Shown: positions 1 through 12,763 of the stretch, piece by piece | Layout of the letters: each line of letters starts with the position of its first letter | Position numbering within the stretch: position 1 is the stretch's first letter | NCBI RefSeq assembly: GCF_020921035.1 | Contig: NC_063160.1 | Span: 640,501-704,500 of the forward strand | Length of the DNA stretch: 64,000 bases | Direction of reading: 5' to 3' | Source: Rhodamnia argentea | Lineage: Eukaryota > Streptophyta > Magnoliopsida > Myrtales > Myrtaceae | Made by a program: the position numbers and the translations under genes | Notes under the pieces: generated by a model | The model's database searches: none | What the model was told of the DNA's origin: nothing | Seen by the model: only the letters and a program-made list of their open reading frames with translations

Positions 1-3000
1 ACTTTCCTTTGAGACAAGTTAATGAGAACCCACAGAAAGTCTGCAGCCTACAATGTGAATGCATTTCCATACCATACACATCAAAATTTCTTTCACTAAG
101 CTGCAATATTAGAGAAAAAAAAGGCGTTCTTTATGAAATAAAGAGAGAATTAAGCCCATAATGAGAGATATTTTAGTAAGGCACTAAAAGCATGCAAATT
201 TACCATTATTAAAAAAATAAAAATCCTAGGACAAGAAAAGCATACCTGCAATTGGTATGATAAACGAATATTTTCCTCCATTATGTCTTGCCTGTATGAC
301 AGAGCTTTAGATGCAGCATCAACAAGGTCCTGCTGCTGCTGATCAAAGGCCTACATTTCCAAAAACAGAGGGCAAACCATTGTGTGGATAATGAAAGGCA
401 AACAGAATTGAAGAAATAGAGTAATGACCAATCAAAGGTTCCGTACCATACGCATATAAGCAATTCGCTTCTCCAAGACATACTTTTCGTTTCGTACTTG
501 AGCTTCCTACAGCAAGATTAATTTGTATCACTCCCAAACACTACTTAGTCCAGAAGCAGACTCAAGTAAAAGCCCACTCAGTCATACACGAGACCACCAG
601 ATATCACTCCTACCTTCACTGAATAATCTGACAAATGTCTCCTTAACTGTACAATCTCTTGTTCCTGTTCCTGAACCTTATGAATGAGATCCTACAAATA
701 TCATTTTCTTCATAAAAATGCAGTCAACACAAATATCAGAAGAAAAAAGGAATTTGTGGAATTATCTCACAGCAACCTGTTTCTGGAGGCTGCTAGAATT
801 ATTGACTTCAGCCATCTGCATACGCCCATGTCCAGAGAAATTAAGTCTTCTATCATATTCTCCTTCAGTTTGATATCTACGAAGCACAAAATGCTGTCTA
901 AGATTGTATACATCTCAACACTGACTTACTGATCACTTGAAGATGGATTGTTCGAATCAAATATAGAACCTGTTAGGAGAAAAAGATGTCGCTGATGGTG
1001 ATGATAACTGAGAAAAGCCACTATTATCAGTGGGAACCTGAGGACCAGCAAGAACTTTTAATGTCCCATTGACCTTATTGCTTTCAGAGTGGGCTTCCTC
1101 CTGAGTACTTCTGGTAGCATTCTGATTACTTAACTTCACCTCCTTGTGGACAATAATTGTACCGGCTTGATCACGTGGAGAAGTGCCTCCTATGCTGTTA
1201 ACGCCATCTTCTGGGTTACCCACAGATGGTATAGATTGATGAGCATCATGAACTCCGCGAAGAAGGCCATCAGGTGCCCCAACAGCATGTCTAGAAGCCA
1301 TTGATTCATATGATTTCTGCCAGAGAAAGAGTCGCGTCTCATTAGTCCTAATGACTCCTGAGGTTTCTTGATCAACATGTGTAGGTGATGAATACAAAAT
1401 CAAAAGCTGGGTCGCAAAACTACAAAGCAAAGAACCAAAAATGTGAAATAGCATAATGCAGTAACTACTGTTTCATTAACATGAGGTCCCTCTTTCCTAA
1501 AATTGAACGAAAAGAAGACCTCCCAATCAATCATCCACCAAAACCCTGAGTCCACGAGACCAATAGGCACCCCACCTCCTATTTAAAATTTCCACATATA
1601 CTTCATGTTCTTTGGCTAAAAATGGCAGGAGCATCAGCGCTGGATGGTGGTACTGTTGTCATTCTTATCTTGGCATGTTAGGGTGTGTTTAGAATAACAT
1701 TGCCTTTCCCTTTTCTACTTTAACTTCTCAATTTAGCATGTGAGATTTGACTTCTGTTTTACACAACACCTCAATAACTAAACCATATGCATGTTGACCT
1801 TTAGGCATTTGGAGTCATCTCATAATTTCTCAAGAATTAAAAGAATCTTTTTCTTAGATTCGATAAGTATGATTTGACTTCTTTTAAGCTGCCCTGTTTC
1901 CCAATCGAATCATTTCATTTTTTGTTTATCTGTACTGACTAAGTGGGTCATGCAAAAGGGTGCGAGAGGACAAGAGCTAGAGTTCATGCAAAAAAGTTGA
2001 TTTAAATGTCTTGAAATACAAAATTATAAACACTAGATGAAACATCAACCTATGAGAATCCTCCCATATGACCACACTTAAAACACAGCCAAGAACTCGC
2101 TCATCAAAGTTATACATATGCTAAAGGAAGAGAAAGGCGTTGTGATAAAAGCGAGATGAACATAATATAGATGGGCATATCCTCAAATTAACCCTTAAAA
2201 TGAAGGAGAGTTGAAGTTCTGAGATATTTAACCAAAATAAGTTGTTGGAGATGGTGCACAAATAATGAGAATCTGTTGTGCAGGCTAAATCGAAAGTGAA
2301 GACCAATGACATAAGCAATGTCAAGCTATGCGCAAGTATGGAGAAAGAGATGGTGCAAATCACCCTCATGGCTTCAATGTGAAATCATCCTATGCCACAG
2401 GCCCCTAAAAGAGTCATGCAAATAAGCCATAGGCCATAGGAATATCATCTTGAAGTCTACTTTGCCCACCAAGAGAATCTATTTTGGCTTCTGATAAAAC
2501 CCAGACTTTGGATTATCTCTGGAAAAGGCGCAAAGCAGAAAAATAGGTCTATTTGCGGGGGCTTGGAGTGGCTTAGACAAAACTCATCATCGAATGGAGC
2601 ATCATTGCTAAAGCTCTTAGCTATATCTATGTTAAAAATGTCCCACAATGCTTGTCCATGGAGATTGTAATGACATAAGCTTTCGGGTGGGATTTTCCGA
2701 CATGATATCATAGACAGGTTCCGCCTAGTTTACTTCCCACATGTGACCCCTATTTGTCAATTCCATGTGCCGCTCTCAATTTGATTTGCAAGTGAGAGGA
2801 GTTGCTAACTGTCCTATGTAGCTTATATGAGCTTTATATACATATAAATCTCCCTCCACCTAATGGTGCAAACTTTTGAGTTGGACATTCTAACAATCTA
2901 CATTTCAAGTAGGTGAGCATGCTCATGAAGAAAATGATCTTTAATTGAAAAAAAAAAAGAACCTGAAGAACAGAATACCAAAAAATCTACAGTGGCTCAA

Positions 3001-5307
3001 GTCCAGTGTCGAGTAAAAGAACCCATCACAAGTTGTATGAGAGTTGCAATGAGACATACATCTGTATATTAACAACATCTTTCTCAAAAGCCTTCTTGGC
3101 CTTTAGCTAAAGTTCTGGGTTGTGACCACCCTACTTATTAGGACATCATCTTCGGACAGACTAGTGAAATTCATTGCGTACCAAGCTGGCTCACTGGACT
3201 AGCCAATTTGAAGCCCTACATGAATCCCTCGAAATCTCTTCCCTCCTTGCTAACCTCATTGCCTTCCTCTAGGGTCGAGAACTCCTATAGTTCAACTACA
3301 TTTCCTTCACAAAAATGGGTCCAAAGATAGAATTAATTATTACAGTGTGAACCGACTATGTAGCCAAGCTTATTCAGTCCTAAACGTACCTGGCCGCAAG
3401 CATGGCGGCAATAGTGCTTGAAAAGAGTAGATGGTTACTTCCTTCGCATGCCCACTATACCAAAGAAGTTGGATGCACGCTCTCGTAAAACTGTTGTATA
3501 CATGATGACCTACTATCAGGTGCACCAACAGTTCACATGCTTCTAATTCCTAAGTGTTTGCCAAACACTAACCCTTACTTCAATAGAAGAATTCAAGCGC
3601 TCCAAAAGTAAAACATAAGACAGACTCAACAACTGCTTCACATGGTCAGGCTACAATTTTAATGATAGAGAGAGAGCATAAAAGCTAGGGCCAGATAAGG
3701 AAATATTCTTGTTATGTTCAGAATGAACCACCCTCGAGGTCCAAACTACAACTCTTTTGGCTATCAAGACAGAAGTAGAACATCATAACACAAACTTAGA
3801 ATAAATAGATAAGTGTGAAGCCCACCAGATGCATGTCTATATGTACAGGTATTATACATTTAAATAATGTACATTTTCAGTGCAAACATATGTAAAATTA
3901 AAATATTCTGCACTAACAAAAGTACCTACTACTTACATATCTTTCCAGTTCCTGCATTTTTTCCTGCAGCTCGGTCCTCAGCCGAACATTCTCCTCCACC
4001 TGTCAAAAGTGACATGGAAAATTAAGATCATAATGTTACAGATTGCAGCCTACAGCAGCAACTCTAACTTAAAAGCGTGTAATTAAATTCAGCTAGCAAC
4101 ATGCAGGTTTTTTGCAGAACATCACGAGACATGAAAGTGCAAGCTATCAGTTCATAGTCAAGCACATCATTTACTTGCGACAACTAAAAGTTATGGAAAA
4201 AGGCACCTGGCAATGCCCAACTCCTGTGCAAGATAAACTTTTATGTCCACCCGATAACGAGTGGGACATCCACAATGGTGAACTAGGAGGATAATTCCTC
4301 ACTCCTTCAGTTGTCAATTAGGAAGTTGCAAAAGAATGGGAGCAAGAAAGAATTGACCAAGTAATGCAGTACATGCAACTGAAAAAGCCAAACCCTGAAT
4401 AACTTGAAAACTGCTTGTTCACTGCTTAGTCATGGTGGTATGGGTGTTGGGCTGCAGAGGTTATGGAGGTCCTCTGTGGAAGATGGTCCTTTTTGGAGAA
4501 GGTTGGGGGTGGGGGTTCTCTTATAGAAGATGGTTTTTGGCATGCAGAAGGATCTATACAATACATCATGTGAGCCATTTCCTACAAAACGTAGGTCCTT
4601 GCCAAACAATCTCTTCCATTTCAAAGTATAACCACCTATATTTCCACCTAGATGTAGTCAAACTAGTACTCTTCATACACCTCATCTAAAATCAAAGACA
4701 GTGACCTGTACGATGCAAAGTATCTGAATGACATACGTGTTCCAATCGTACTAGTGAAAAGCAAAGAGTCGTACTCATTAGAGTTTCAGGAACCAGCAAG
4801 GTCGCCAAATCGACCATCTATTCAGTACCCCTTTGGTGCTCATCAATGAATTGCGTTTACGCATCCAAAAGGAAAGGGCTGTTGGGTACATAATTAGCGG
4901 GTAAAGTTCAGATACCCCACGCCCCTTCCAGCATGTCCACACAGTATGAGGGTTCACAACTAGTTCAATCATGAAAGGACATGGGTAAATGATGGCTCCC
5001 AGTTGGGCAAAAATCTTCTGTAGTGCGATTTCTTGGAACTTGGCAGCCACTACAAAGGCTGGTAGATGCTTGAGCTACCTTATGCTTTTGAATTGGGTAT
5101 CAAATGAACTATCTAAGGGGTGGGGGAGGGAGGGGAAGAGAAAGAGAGAGAGAGAGGAACCTGCTGTTTAATAGTGGCTTCGGCAGCTTCGACGGCTTTC
5201 ATGACCTGGAACAAGCTATCATTGTTGGAGTTGATATTGGAAGAAGCATCATTAAGCACCATTCCTGAGAACTTATCAGCCAATTTCCCATCAAAGCCGT
5301 TGTCCAT
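1..5307 (-). CDS. Coiled-coil protein gene, copy 1 (3' part outside window)
   Basis: Seven exons were read by eye with GT-AG borders and a continuous frame: 5307-5161, 3999-3937, 1316-970, 897-777, 691-614, 506-447 and 350-246. They give about 307 residues. The start is the ATG opening MDNGFDGKLADKFSG; an upstream in-frame ATG at 5448 looks like 5' UTR because the family-like sequence begins here. Exons 1-2 encode an acidic start, then a heptad-rich helix (ATIKQQ joined to VEENVRLRTELQEKMQELE). Exon 3 is a low-complexity Ser/Pro/Gly linker. Exons 5-7 return to coiled coil (LIHKVQEQEQEIVQLRRHL, then QQQQDLVDAASKALSYRQ). I recall similar uncharacterised long coiled-coil proteins in Arabidopsis but cannot name a function. 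Introns 2 (1.16 and 2.6 kb) hold repeats. No downstream exon is clear between 245 and 1. This appears to be the functional copy; its duplicate at 14-17 kb is broken. Confidence 0.75.
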
Positions 5308-5668
5308 CTTCGGCGCAAGCTCAATCAACAGGGTTAGACCCAGAAACCCGCAAAATCGACGGGAGCTCAGCTCCACTCCGCTCCGCTCCACTTCAACCAA
5401 TCGGGTCCCTGCTTCTAGGGCTTCTACTGGAGCCGAGCTACGCCCCACGATTCCTGCGATTCCAGCTCGCGCCGCACCAACCCCTAACGAGGGCGGAACC
5501 GCAGAATCAGGAGCTGCATCGAAAGGATCGAGATCGCCAATCGAAGCCCGGTGGACACGGCAAGATCGATGAAGAACAACACATCGTCTCCCTCCCAGTC
5601 CGCTCTTCTTCAGCTCGCGTGCAGAGAAAAGACATAAAAGACTCTCTGCTTAATAACAATAACAACCG

Positions 5669-5700
<32 letters not shown>

Positions 5701-7277
5701 GTGCTAAAATGCTTGACTTTGTTTTTTGTGGGATGTTTTCTCATGATTAACATCGCCTCCTCCTCCACGATATAACCCCCCCAATCCCCATAAATGCTCC
5801 TTTAAAAAAAAAAAAAATTCACTAATGAGTATAGGCCGAACACCATGTGTAATACAAATTTTTACTATTTTACGCGCGAGCTGGAAAGTTACCATATTAC
5901 ATTTATAAAAACGACGTATTCTCGGACGTTACGGTGTCGTATTCACGAACCGCCTATCCACGTAATAATTCAAATGAAAAGAGATTGCCGTAATTTAACT
6001 ATTTTGATGACTATGTCCTAATATTCGTTTCGAGGCCAGCAACCTCGAATCGATAGTAATGAGTGAAATTATGCATAGAATGAGAATTATAAATCCGAAA
6101 AAGAGAGATTATGCCCAGTGACATAAGTGCAAAAATAAGGATGTTGTTTGACATTTGCCCTCTATTGTAGAGAACCAAGCTAACGATACGTTGGTCCCTT
6201 ACCTCTGATTTTATCAATTTGGGTGATTTGGGATTTTTTTTTATGATATAAAAATTAATTTTGAGTACATATGACACGAACAAACCGATTTGAGATTTTT
6301 ACTGGTGTTAATCCAAAAAATAAACACGTCTCACGCGATTCCAAAAAGTGCATCTTTCATTAGGATTTGAACTATAATCAGTCAAGCGTCGATTATTTCA
6401 AGTTTATTATTTTTGGTGGGATGCTAGGTCATTTTATCACATGAAAGGACCCGATTAAACAAATGTCAGGGACTCGGGAGCTTATTGTAAATTTGAAGTT
6501 TTTACCCTGTGAAATATCGAATGGAAAGGCGACACGTGGCGCGTGGATATGTCAATTTGTGATGATCCAGTGGCCTAACATACCTAACAATTCATGGATA
6601 ATCTCTGCAACATACATATACAAATATATATAATCTTAATTTAATTGTGATCAGAAGTAATAAAAGGGCCACGTAAGCACCAGTGCCACACTGGCATCAT
6701 GGGCATCATGATAGGCCCTCACTTCTAAGGCAAGTTTCACTATTGAGAGCATCATGGGGAAGCTTTTGATATTTCGTAAAAGTAATCTCACGAAGTGATG
6801 ATTGCACGTACTCGCAAAAGTGCCGAATTATGCATGCAATGTATCATCATCATCATCATCTAGCTCACCCCCATGTGAAGGCACTTTTCTTGGTTGGCTT
6901 AGGGTTTCGTCGGACCGAATCTATTCCAGCCATTGATTTTAAACTTTTTTTTTCCGAGATCCCGAGTTTCGATTCGGGCCGTCGGGCTCGGGTCCGAGGA
7001 AGAAATTCTCAGTGCCAAGAACCTGCTCTTGGAAATGAGACTTTTGGTTGGGCTTGGATCTTGATGTCTCAATCGGACCCAAATAGGGTTTAGGACCATC
7101 TCGGTCTTTCGCACATTTCTAAATCTAAATATTACTAGGCAAATAGATTAAAAGATTGAACAAAGATTTATGAATACAAGTAAGTTTACCGGATCATGCA
7201 CATTAATCGCCTAAATCCTGCATCGAAATCGAAACATTCATAAGAATGCAATTAATAACATCTCGCACATTCGCAAG
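5308..7277. other. Intergenic region between coiled-coil gene and AMT copy 1
   Basis: The 5' UTR and promoter of the coiled-coil gene lie at the left, GC-rich to about 5600. A (CT)n microsatellite follows at 5670-5698. The remainder is AT-rich and carries no reading frame that I can support. It is conserved in unit 2 at 17,222-19,196, with small indels such as a duplicated gccacgtaagcacca stretch near 18,580-18,610. A short CAT-triplet run lies at 6844-6860. Confidence 0.6.
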
Positions 7278-8224
7278 CTATATGACTTGAGTCGCACCAC
7301 TGGGCGGTGTCATGTGATGCGTCGTGTCATCCGTGTCGTGCCTCGTTGTGTTGTATATCTCTCCGTCGCCCCACAACGCGTAAGCCTCCTCTCCGTGCAC
7401 CGCGTCATCCCCGATTAGAAGCTCGTCCTCTGGCATCCGCAGAGGGATCACCAGGCTGATCGCGACGCATACGATGGACGTGACCACGAGGTTCCACCCG
7501 ATGATGAAAGCGCCGCCGGCCAGCTGCTTCCCGATCTGAACGCCGCCCGAGCCCCCGTAGACTCCTCCCTTGGAGTTCGTGACGGGGAGGAAGAGCGAGC
7601 ACAGCTTGGGCTCGGCGAAGAAGCCCGTGAGGATTCCGCCCAGATAGCCGGCCACGGCGTGGGTGTGGAAGACGCTGAGCGTGTCGTCGATCTTTTGGAG
7701 CAACGTCCACCTCTTGTGCACGATCATCATGGTGAACCACGGGACGCTCCCGGAGAGGATTCCCATCGCTATCGCCGCCCACCCTTGGACCAGCCCTGTA
7801 CAATGTGAAAGGTAGCGGAAAGCAAAAATTAACAAAGTCCGATTACAACTTGAAAGGTCGCCTAATCAATGTAGCTGCTTAACGGGTTACAAACTTTCTT
7901 AATTTAGCTGCTTAACATGTGCTCGCCAACCGCAAGTACCTGCGCCGGGAGTGATGCAGACGAGGCCGGTGATCATGCCCTGGACGGCTCCGATGACTGA
8001 GGGCTTCTTGAAGAAGATGACGTCGAGCCATGTCCACACCAGAAGGCTGGTGGCCGCGCAGATGTTGGTGTTGAGAACGGCCATGGACGAGTCGGTGTTG
8101 GCTGCGTAAGGGTCGCCCCCGTTGAACCCCGCCCACCCCATCCACAGCAATCCCGCACCCGCCAGCATCAACAACACATTATTGGGAGGAAACCTCTCTC
8201 TGTCCCTGGTCGATCTGGGTCCCA

Positions 8225-8264
<40 letters not shown>

Positions 8265-9221
8265 CGACGCGATATACCGTAAATGATTTTTAACAAATAC
8301 GATGCATAAAAATTTATATACATACTTGAGGTGGAGATTTTTTGGGTGGGAAGAGGATTGATTTTTCAATCAGCAAGTTTGAAAATCAGATAAATTAAAT
8401 GGGTTTGGCAAAGCCTATATAAAAGTCAACAGCGTAGAGAATTATGCGTGTATATAAAAATCAACAGCGTAGAGAATCATTTTCTTCTCTATCAGAAGAT
8501 AAAAATGGAAAATGGGTAGTGGAATTTCCATGAGATAAAGAGAGAGAGAGATTCAGCTGACCCAAAAAGCGGTAGTCAAGCCGGCGATCCCCGAGGAGAG
8601 GTGGATGACGTAGCCGCCGGAGTAGTCCATGACGCCCCACTGGAAGAGGAAGCCGCCGCCCCACAGGCTGAAGGCGCCGACCGTGTAGCTGAACGTCAGC
8701 CACAGGGGAACGAACATCATCCACGCCCGGAAGTTCATCCTCCCCAGCACCGACCCCCCGAGCAGTATCACCGTGATCGCCGCGAACACGCACTGGAACC
8801 ACACCATCGACGCCATCGGGTAGAACGGCATGCTCATCTGCGTCTCCACGCTCCCGTTCTTGTGGTGGTGAGTCGACGCGGGGAGCATGGCCTCCTCTAT
8901 GAGAAACTTCTGGCCGAGTGCGGGGCCAGCCTTGCCCCAGAAGGGCAGGAGCTTGTGCCCGAACGACATCTTGTAGGCCCAGGTGACCCAGCATATGACC
9001 ACCGCCGCGAAGGCGTACAGCGCCATGAAGGCCGAGTTCACCGCCCACTTCTTCTTGACGATGCTCCCGTACAGGATCACGAGGCCGGGGACGCTCTGGA
9101 GGCCCACCAGCGTGGCGGCGATCATCTGCCATGTGTTGTCCCCCTTGTTCAGCCAGTCAGGCACCGCCGGCGCGCCGGCCCGGTACGCCAGTGGCACGGG
9201 GTTCGGGGAAGGAGCGGACAT
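7278..9221 (-). CDS. Ammonium transporter, AMT2/AMT3 type, copy 1
   Basis: Three exons, 9221-8562, 8225-7940 and 7795-7278, join in frame (1,464 nt, 487 residues), the usual length for this family. The product is a plasma-membrane ammonium channel of the Amt/Mep/Rh family. The N terminus ([20 protein letters not shown]) and the segment after GGVMDYSGG-type sequence are typical of plant AMT2/AMT3 rather than AMT1. The two pore histidines are present: His207 in VIHLSSG and His361 in FHTHAVAG. The cytosolic tail keeps the conserved [23 protein letters not shown]-type block that gates neighbouring subunits in the trimer. Exon borders are GT-AG; the second acceptor is preceded by a pure TA repeat rather than pyrimidines. 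A TATATA motif at 9311-9318 lies about 90 bp upstream of the ATG. The paralogue is at 19,197-21,130. Confidence 0.95.
8227..8260. repeat. (TA)17 microsatellite at an AMT splice acceptor
   Basis: Seventeen TA repeats abut the AG of the exon 2 acceptor (exon 2 begins at 8225 on the minus strand). The paralogue has a short T-run and tacag at the same place. The repeat pushes the poly-pyrimidine run 34 bp away from the splice site. Confidence 0.95.
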
Positions 9222-10600
9222 TGTTAATCAGTATAGCTAGAGAGAGCAATATGGCAAAGAGATTAGAGAAAGAAATGACGTTGAAGTGTGCGATGAAGAT
9301 TCTGTTCCGTGTATATACAAAAGTCAAAGGTTTTGGTGATGATGTTAACATTTCGTTCTAGTTCATATTTCGGACATATTCATAAGATTCCGAGGACGGT
9401 GAGCCATTGGTCCGGATGACCAGTCACAGAGTGACAAGTTCTTGAGGACTCCCAATTGGCGATTACAACATTCTCACAAAATTCGAATTCCTATAAAGAA
9501 AAATTTCCCAAGATTCCATTCCCTATTATTGCCTAAAAAATTTCATTTTCGTAAAAGTCGAGGTAAATTTACTTATGAATTTTCATACATGATTTTGTTT
9601 TTTTGGGATCAGGGCGCCTAATTAGTTTGTGTGGAGGGTTATCAGCAAAGGCACATTTGTAAAAACTTGGAGGACATTTTCTGATGGAACCGGTCGATGA
9701 CCAGGTCATATGTGGATACAGACAGCTCCCAAGCTTAAAACCCTAGCTGTCCATCGCTATCAGATTTCGCAATCCGTATGCCCTACTTGAAGTTTCGAAT
9801 TGAATTGCATATGATTCTCTGCTTGTTTGTGCAATTTATTCCACGGTCTACTTGTCCGTTTATTTCTTCATCAAACGGTCATGATCCAATGATGTTATGA
9901 GGTTTAATATTATTCGAAAGCAACTATGATAACGTGACCTGTAGAACGTGTACTTATTTGTCTTGTGCCGATGTTCTATGCACACACCAAGTCACGAGAT
10001 GAAACAGCATATGAGATTTGACGACCCTCCAGTCAGGTCCACTTCTAATTTTAATTGAAGAGCTCTTGTAATGGTTGCTCTTCAGGAGTTGTTGTCACCG
10101 ACAAAATTTAGGGTTCCATTTCCGGCCGTCTTCTTTTCTTATGGTCATGTCTTCCTTTGTGGCCCAGATCCATAATAAAACCCAAATGGCACCATCTCCC
10201 ATTTCTTGTTTTTATCCAAACGCGGATGAGCCAATTATATCAATTTCCTATCCTCTAATTGAATCTTAAGTATGTGTTAGTATGCTCTTGGTCTCTTGTT
10301 AATCATGTTTTCTGGTGAATGGGGTTCTCTTAGTTTACTTAACAGTAGTGTATGAAATATACCAAGAGTTGAAAATTTTGCATGGTTCATAACAAGAGGA
10401 GAAAGAAGAGTGCACGATTCAATTTCAAAGACCATTTGACAAATCCTGTTCGAAAACAATTATTCTCAATTGCATGAACATCAATATCATCATCCACTTG
10501 CATTTGCTGGGGATTAACCTAATGTCGCTATGCGATGACACGAATTTTCTCCGTGTGTTCATGTCATTACAAAGACAAATCCTGTTCTCTCGAGCAAGTA
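9222..10600. other. AMT copy 1 upstream and intergenic sequence
   Basis: No gene is supported. The sequence matches 21,131-23,225 in unit 2 apart from the transposon inserted there. The part from about 9960 to 10,600 also matches a decayed third copy at 30,530-31,345. Short open frames here look accidental. Confidence 0.6.
9305..9320 (-). promoter_or_regulatory. Probable TATA box of AMT copy 1
   Basis: On the minus strand a TGTATATAC motif lies about 90 bp before the ATG. It is kept at 21,220-21,228 ahead of the paralogue, within a well-conserved upstream block. Confidence 0.4.
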
Positions 10601-11449
10601 ACTTAACAAGTTACTTGTTCACCCCATTTCCGTTCAAGATTGTCAAGATGTTCAATGAAAGATTGGCAAGAGGCTTGCTTAGTATGGGCAATCTCCTATT
10701 GCAGTTCAAAAATCCGGAAAGTATTATCTCGATGTTCATACATATCATGAGGCGAGTCCCTTAGGGCTTTTGCAATCTCAAAGTATGCAAAATTTCATAG
10801 CTATGAAGATCCATGTAGTTAAAAATTCATGACATGACAAGATTGTCAATAGCTTGCCACTCGACTTATTTAGGAACGATGATAGGAAGAGGTCTAATCA
10901 AGTCATTAGCATGCTCCAACTCTGATCCGCCTCCAAGAGCGCTCGAGGCCAGAGGAGGTAATTGTGACCATTAAAAAGGATGGATGTGAGTTGAGTACTC
11001 ATTTCATTCGACCCAAACAACCCAAATCAATGGTAATAGAGGTGCTGGCCATTGTGCAAAATGAACAAAAATGAGAAAACATAATTGATTATAAAGACAA
11101 GCTGCAATACCCAATGAAGTATTAGGAAGCGCAGGAGCTTGATGTCAATCTTGTTTTCTCTGATACCGCATAGCAAGTTAATATGAAGATGGAAGAGACA
11201 AAGAAAAGAGAAGATCAACAAAGGTTTTACGTGGTTCGGTTAACTAAGAAAAAATACCTTGGAAGCCTATATCCACCGTATAAATCTCCATATTTCTTAG
11301 CTTCTTGAGGGGATTCATTCTCTTTACATAAAGAAAAGTACATCATAGTTGCTAAACATAGCCTATGATTTTTATGGTATATACGTCTATTATCTATTGG
11401 ACCTTATTCCTCAATCTTATCTTAACTTGGCAAGTGTATCTCGCTAACA
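10600..11449 (-). mobile_element. Fossil Ty1/copia 5' end, unit 1 (broken)
   Basis: A minus-strand LTR of about 275 bp runs from a TGTTAGCG start at 11,449 to about 11,175. It carries the ttttacgtggttcgg motif common in plant copia LTRs. Next to it, at 11,159-11,170, is a primer-binding site like initiator-Met tRNA (GGTATCAGAG-like). Gag-like sequence follows. There is no pol and no 3' LTR. It is old and clearly broken, and is shared with unit 2, so it predates the 13 kb duplication. Confidence 0.65.
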
Positions 11450-12673
11450 CTACCTGTGTTTTTGTGCTTCACGGTGCTCACACTGCCACTCCATTTGCTC
11501 CATCGTGTCCCACGGTGTTGCCCAACGCCAAAGCCAAAATTGTAGGTCAGATTCGTTTGTGCCATTCCAATCTCAAGCCACAATTCCAGTGATCTGGCCT
11601 AGCATCGACGAAATTTCTGCAGTATCAAAAGTCGTCAACAGAACCTCTATCCAATTCTCGCACTCTAGCCTTTCCGACGCCTTGCATCGTGGCAACTCCG
11701 AACTAGTGCTGTGAACTTTCTTCACTATTACGTGGGTCGAGGCTTGCCGTCACTAGATTCGGTGAGGGTTGTCCTCGCCAGCTTCGATCGAGACTCGTCC
11801 TCACCTAAGGCCAATGAGGGTCGCCCTCGCTGATGGCCAGTGAGGGTCGACCTCAAGTGAGGCTTGCTCTCACTAGATCCTGCATGGTCAAGCCTCGCCC
11901 AAAGCTGCTAGGCCGGTCCTCGCTAGCCTTTGGCGAGGTCGCCCCTAACCGGATCCCAACAAGGGTGACCATACTTGAGGCTGGCGAAGGCGACCCTCGC
12001 CGATAATTGCCTTTGGCTGGTCGTCGGGTCTCGACTAGCGGAGGAGGAAGGAGGAAAAAGGAAAAGAAAATATAAATATTAAAATAAAAAAATTTCATGA
12101 AATATTAAATATTGTTATTACTTGTCCACGTCAGAGCTCCCTTACCAACTCGACGAGTCGATCTTGTCTATTTTTCACAGAAACAATTTAAGGAGAATAA
12201 TTGTTAACAATTGAGCTCCAATTGGGTCCAGCATGAGTAGCTAAAATTATATTGTATAAAATGGATCATTGTGGATTAAATGAATCATTTTGAGTCAAAC
12301 CAATTTCGACCCGATTCAAATCTAACCGATCTCCCTTCCACTACTCCATTTTGACTTCATAAATTTTGTAAAGTTGCTTCCTTTCTTCTCGCTTGTTGAG
12401 TTCCAACTTTTGCAGAACCTGATTTGCGACTTTGTATAGGTATAGATACAACGTACGTGCATACAATTCAAATGGAGATTAGTGGATGTAATGTGGATGA
12501 TTTATCGATAGATGGTCCACAAAACCATGAGTTATGCTCGTCGTTTCTACCTTTGACCAATTATTTTACACGAACCTCCAAGTAAAAAGTCACATTTGAT
12601 TATATAATCAAACAGGGACATTCATCCTGATTCAAACATTAATGAATTAGTGACGGTTTTTTCTCAGCATAAA
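11450..12673. repeat. Intergenic repeats with GC-rich transposon core
   Basis: About 11,740-12,030 is a GC-rich block of repeated gagggtcgccctc-like runs followed by a purine- and A-rich tract, typical of a non-autonomous DNA transposon core. Its ends were not resolved. The match in unit 2 is 25,090-25,480. The rest is unassigned AT-rich sequence conserved between the units. Confidence 0.5.
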
Positions 12674-12763
12674 TCACGAGAAAGCACTCTCTCGATCCAG
12701 AAGGTCCCAATCTATCCTTTGAATGAAGAGCTTCTCTTGTGGAATGTCATACCCGATATTGTG
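12674..12763 (-). pseudogene. Truncated 3' end of aspartic protease gene
   Basis: This encodes the last 29 residues (HNIGYDIPQEKLFIQRIDW to ESAFS) and the stop codon of the protease that is complete at 26,071-27,459. Homology ends abruptly at 12,763, so this is where the duplicated unit was cut. No protease coding sequence precedes it. It differs from the full gene at a few positions (P for S, E for K, W for C, E for D). Confidence 0.9.

Noticed and set aside
957-1454. 165-codon minus frame read as a stand-alone gene
   Set aside because: Only 970-1316 is coding (exon 3 of the coiled-coil gene); the rest is intron read-through at both ends.
5120-5572. 150-codon plus frame overlapping coiled-coil exon 1
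   Set aside because: Antisense shadow of the exon and GC-rich 5' UTR; it also appears in copy 2 with indels.
6840-6862. CAT-triplet run giving a His tract
   Set aside because: Short microsatellite with no supported gene around it.
8601-9227. Long plus-strand frame (208 codons) opposite AMT exon 1
   Set aside because: Shadow of the GC-rich AMT exon; His/Arg/Pro-rich product with no domain. The same applies to the minus off-frame 223- and 298-codon frames here and in copy 2.
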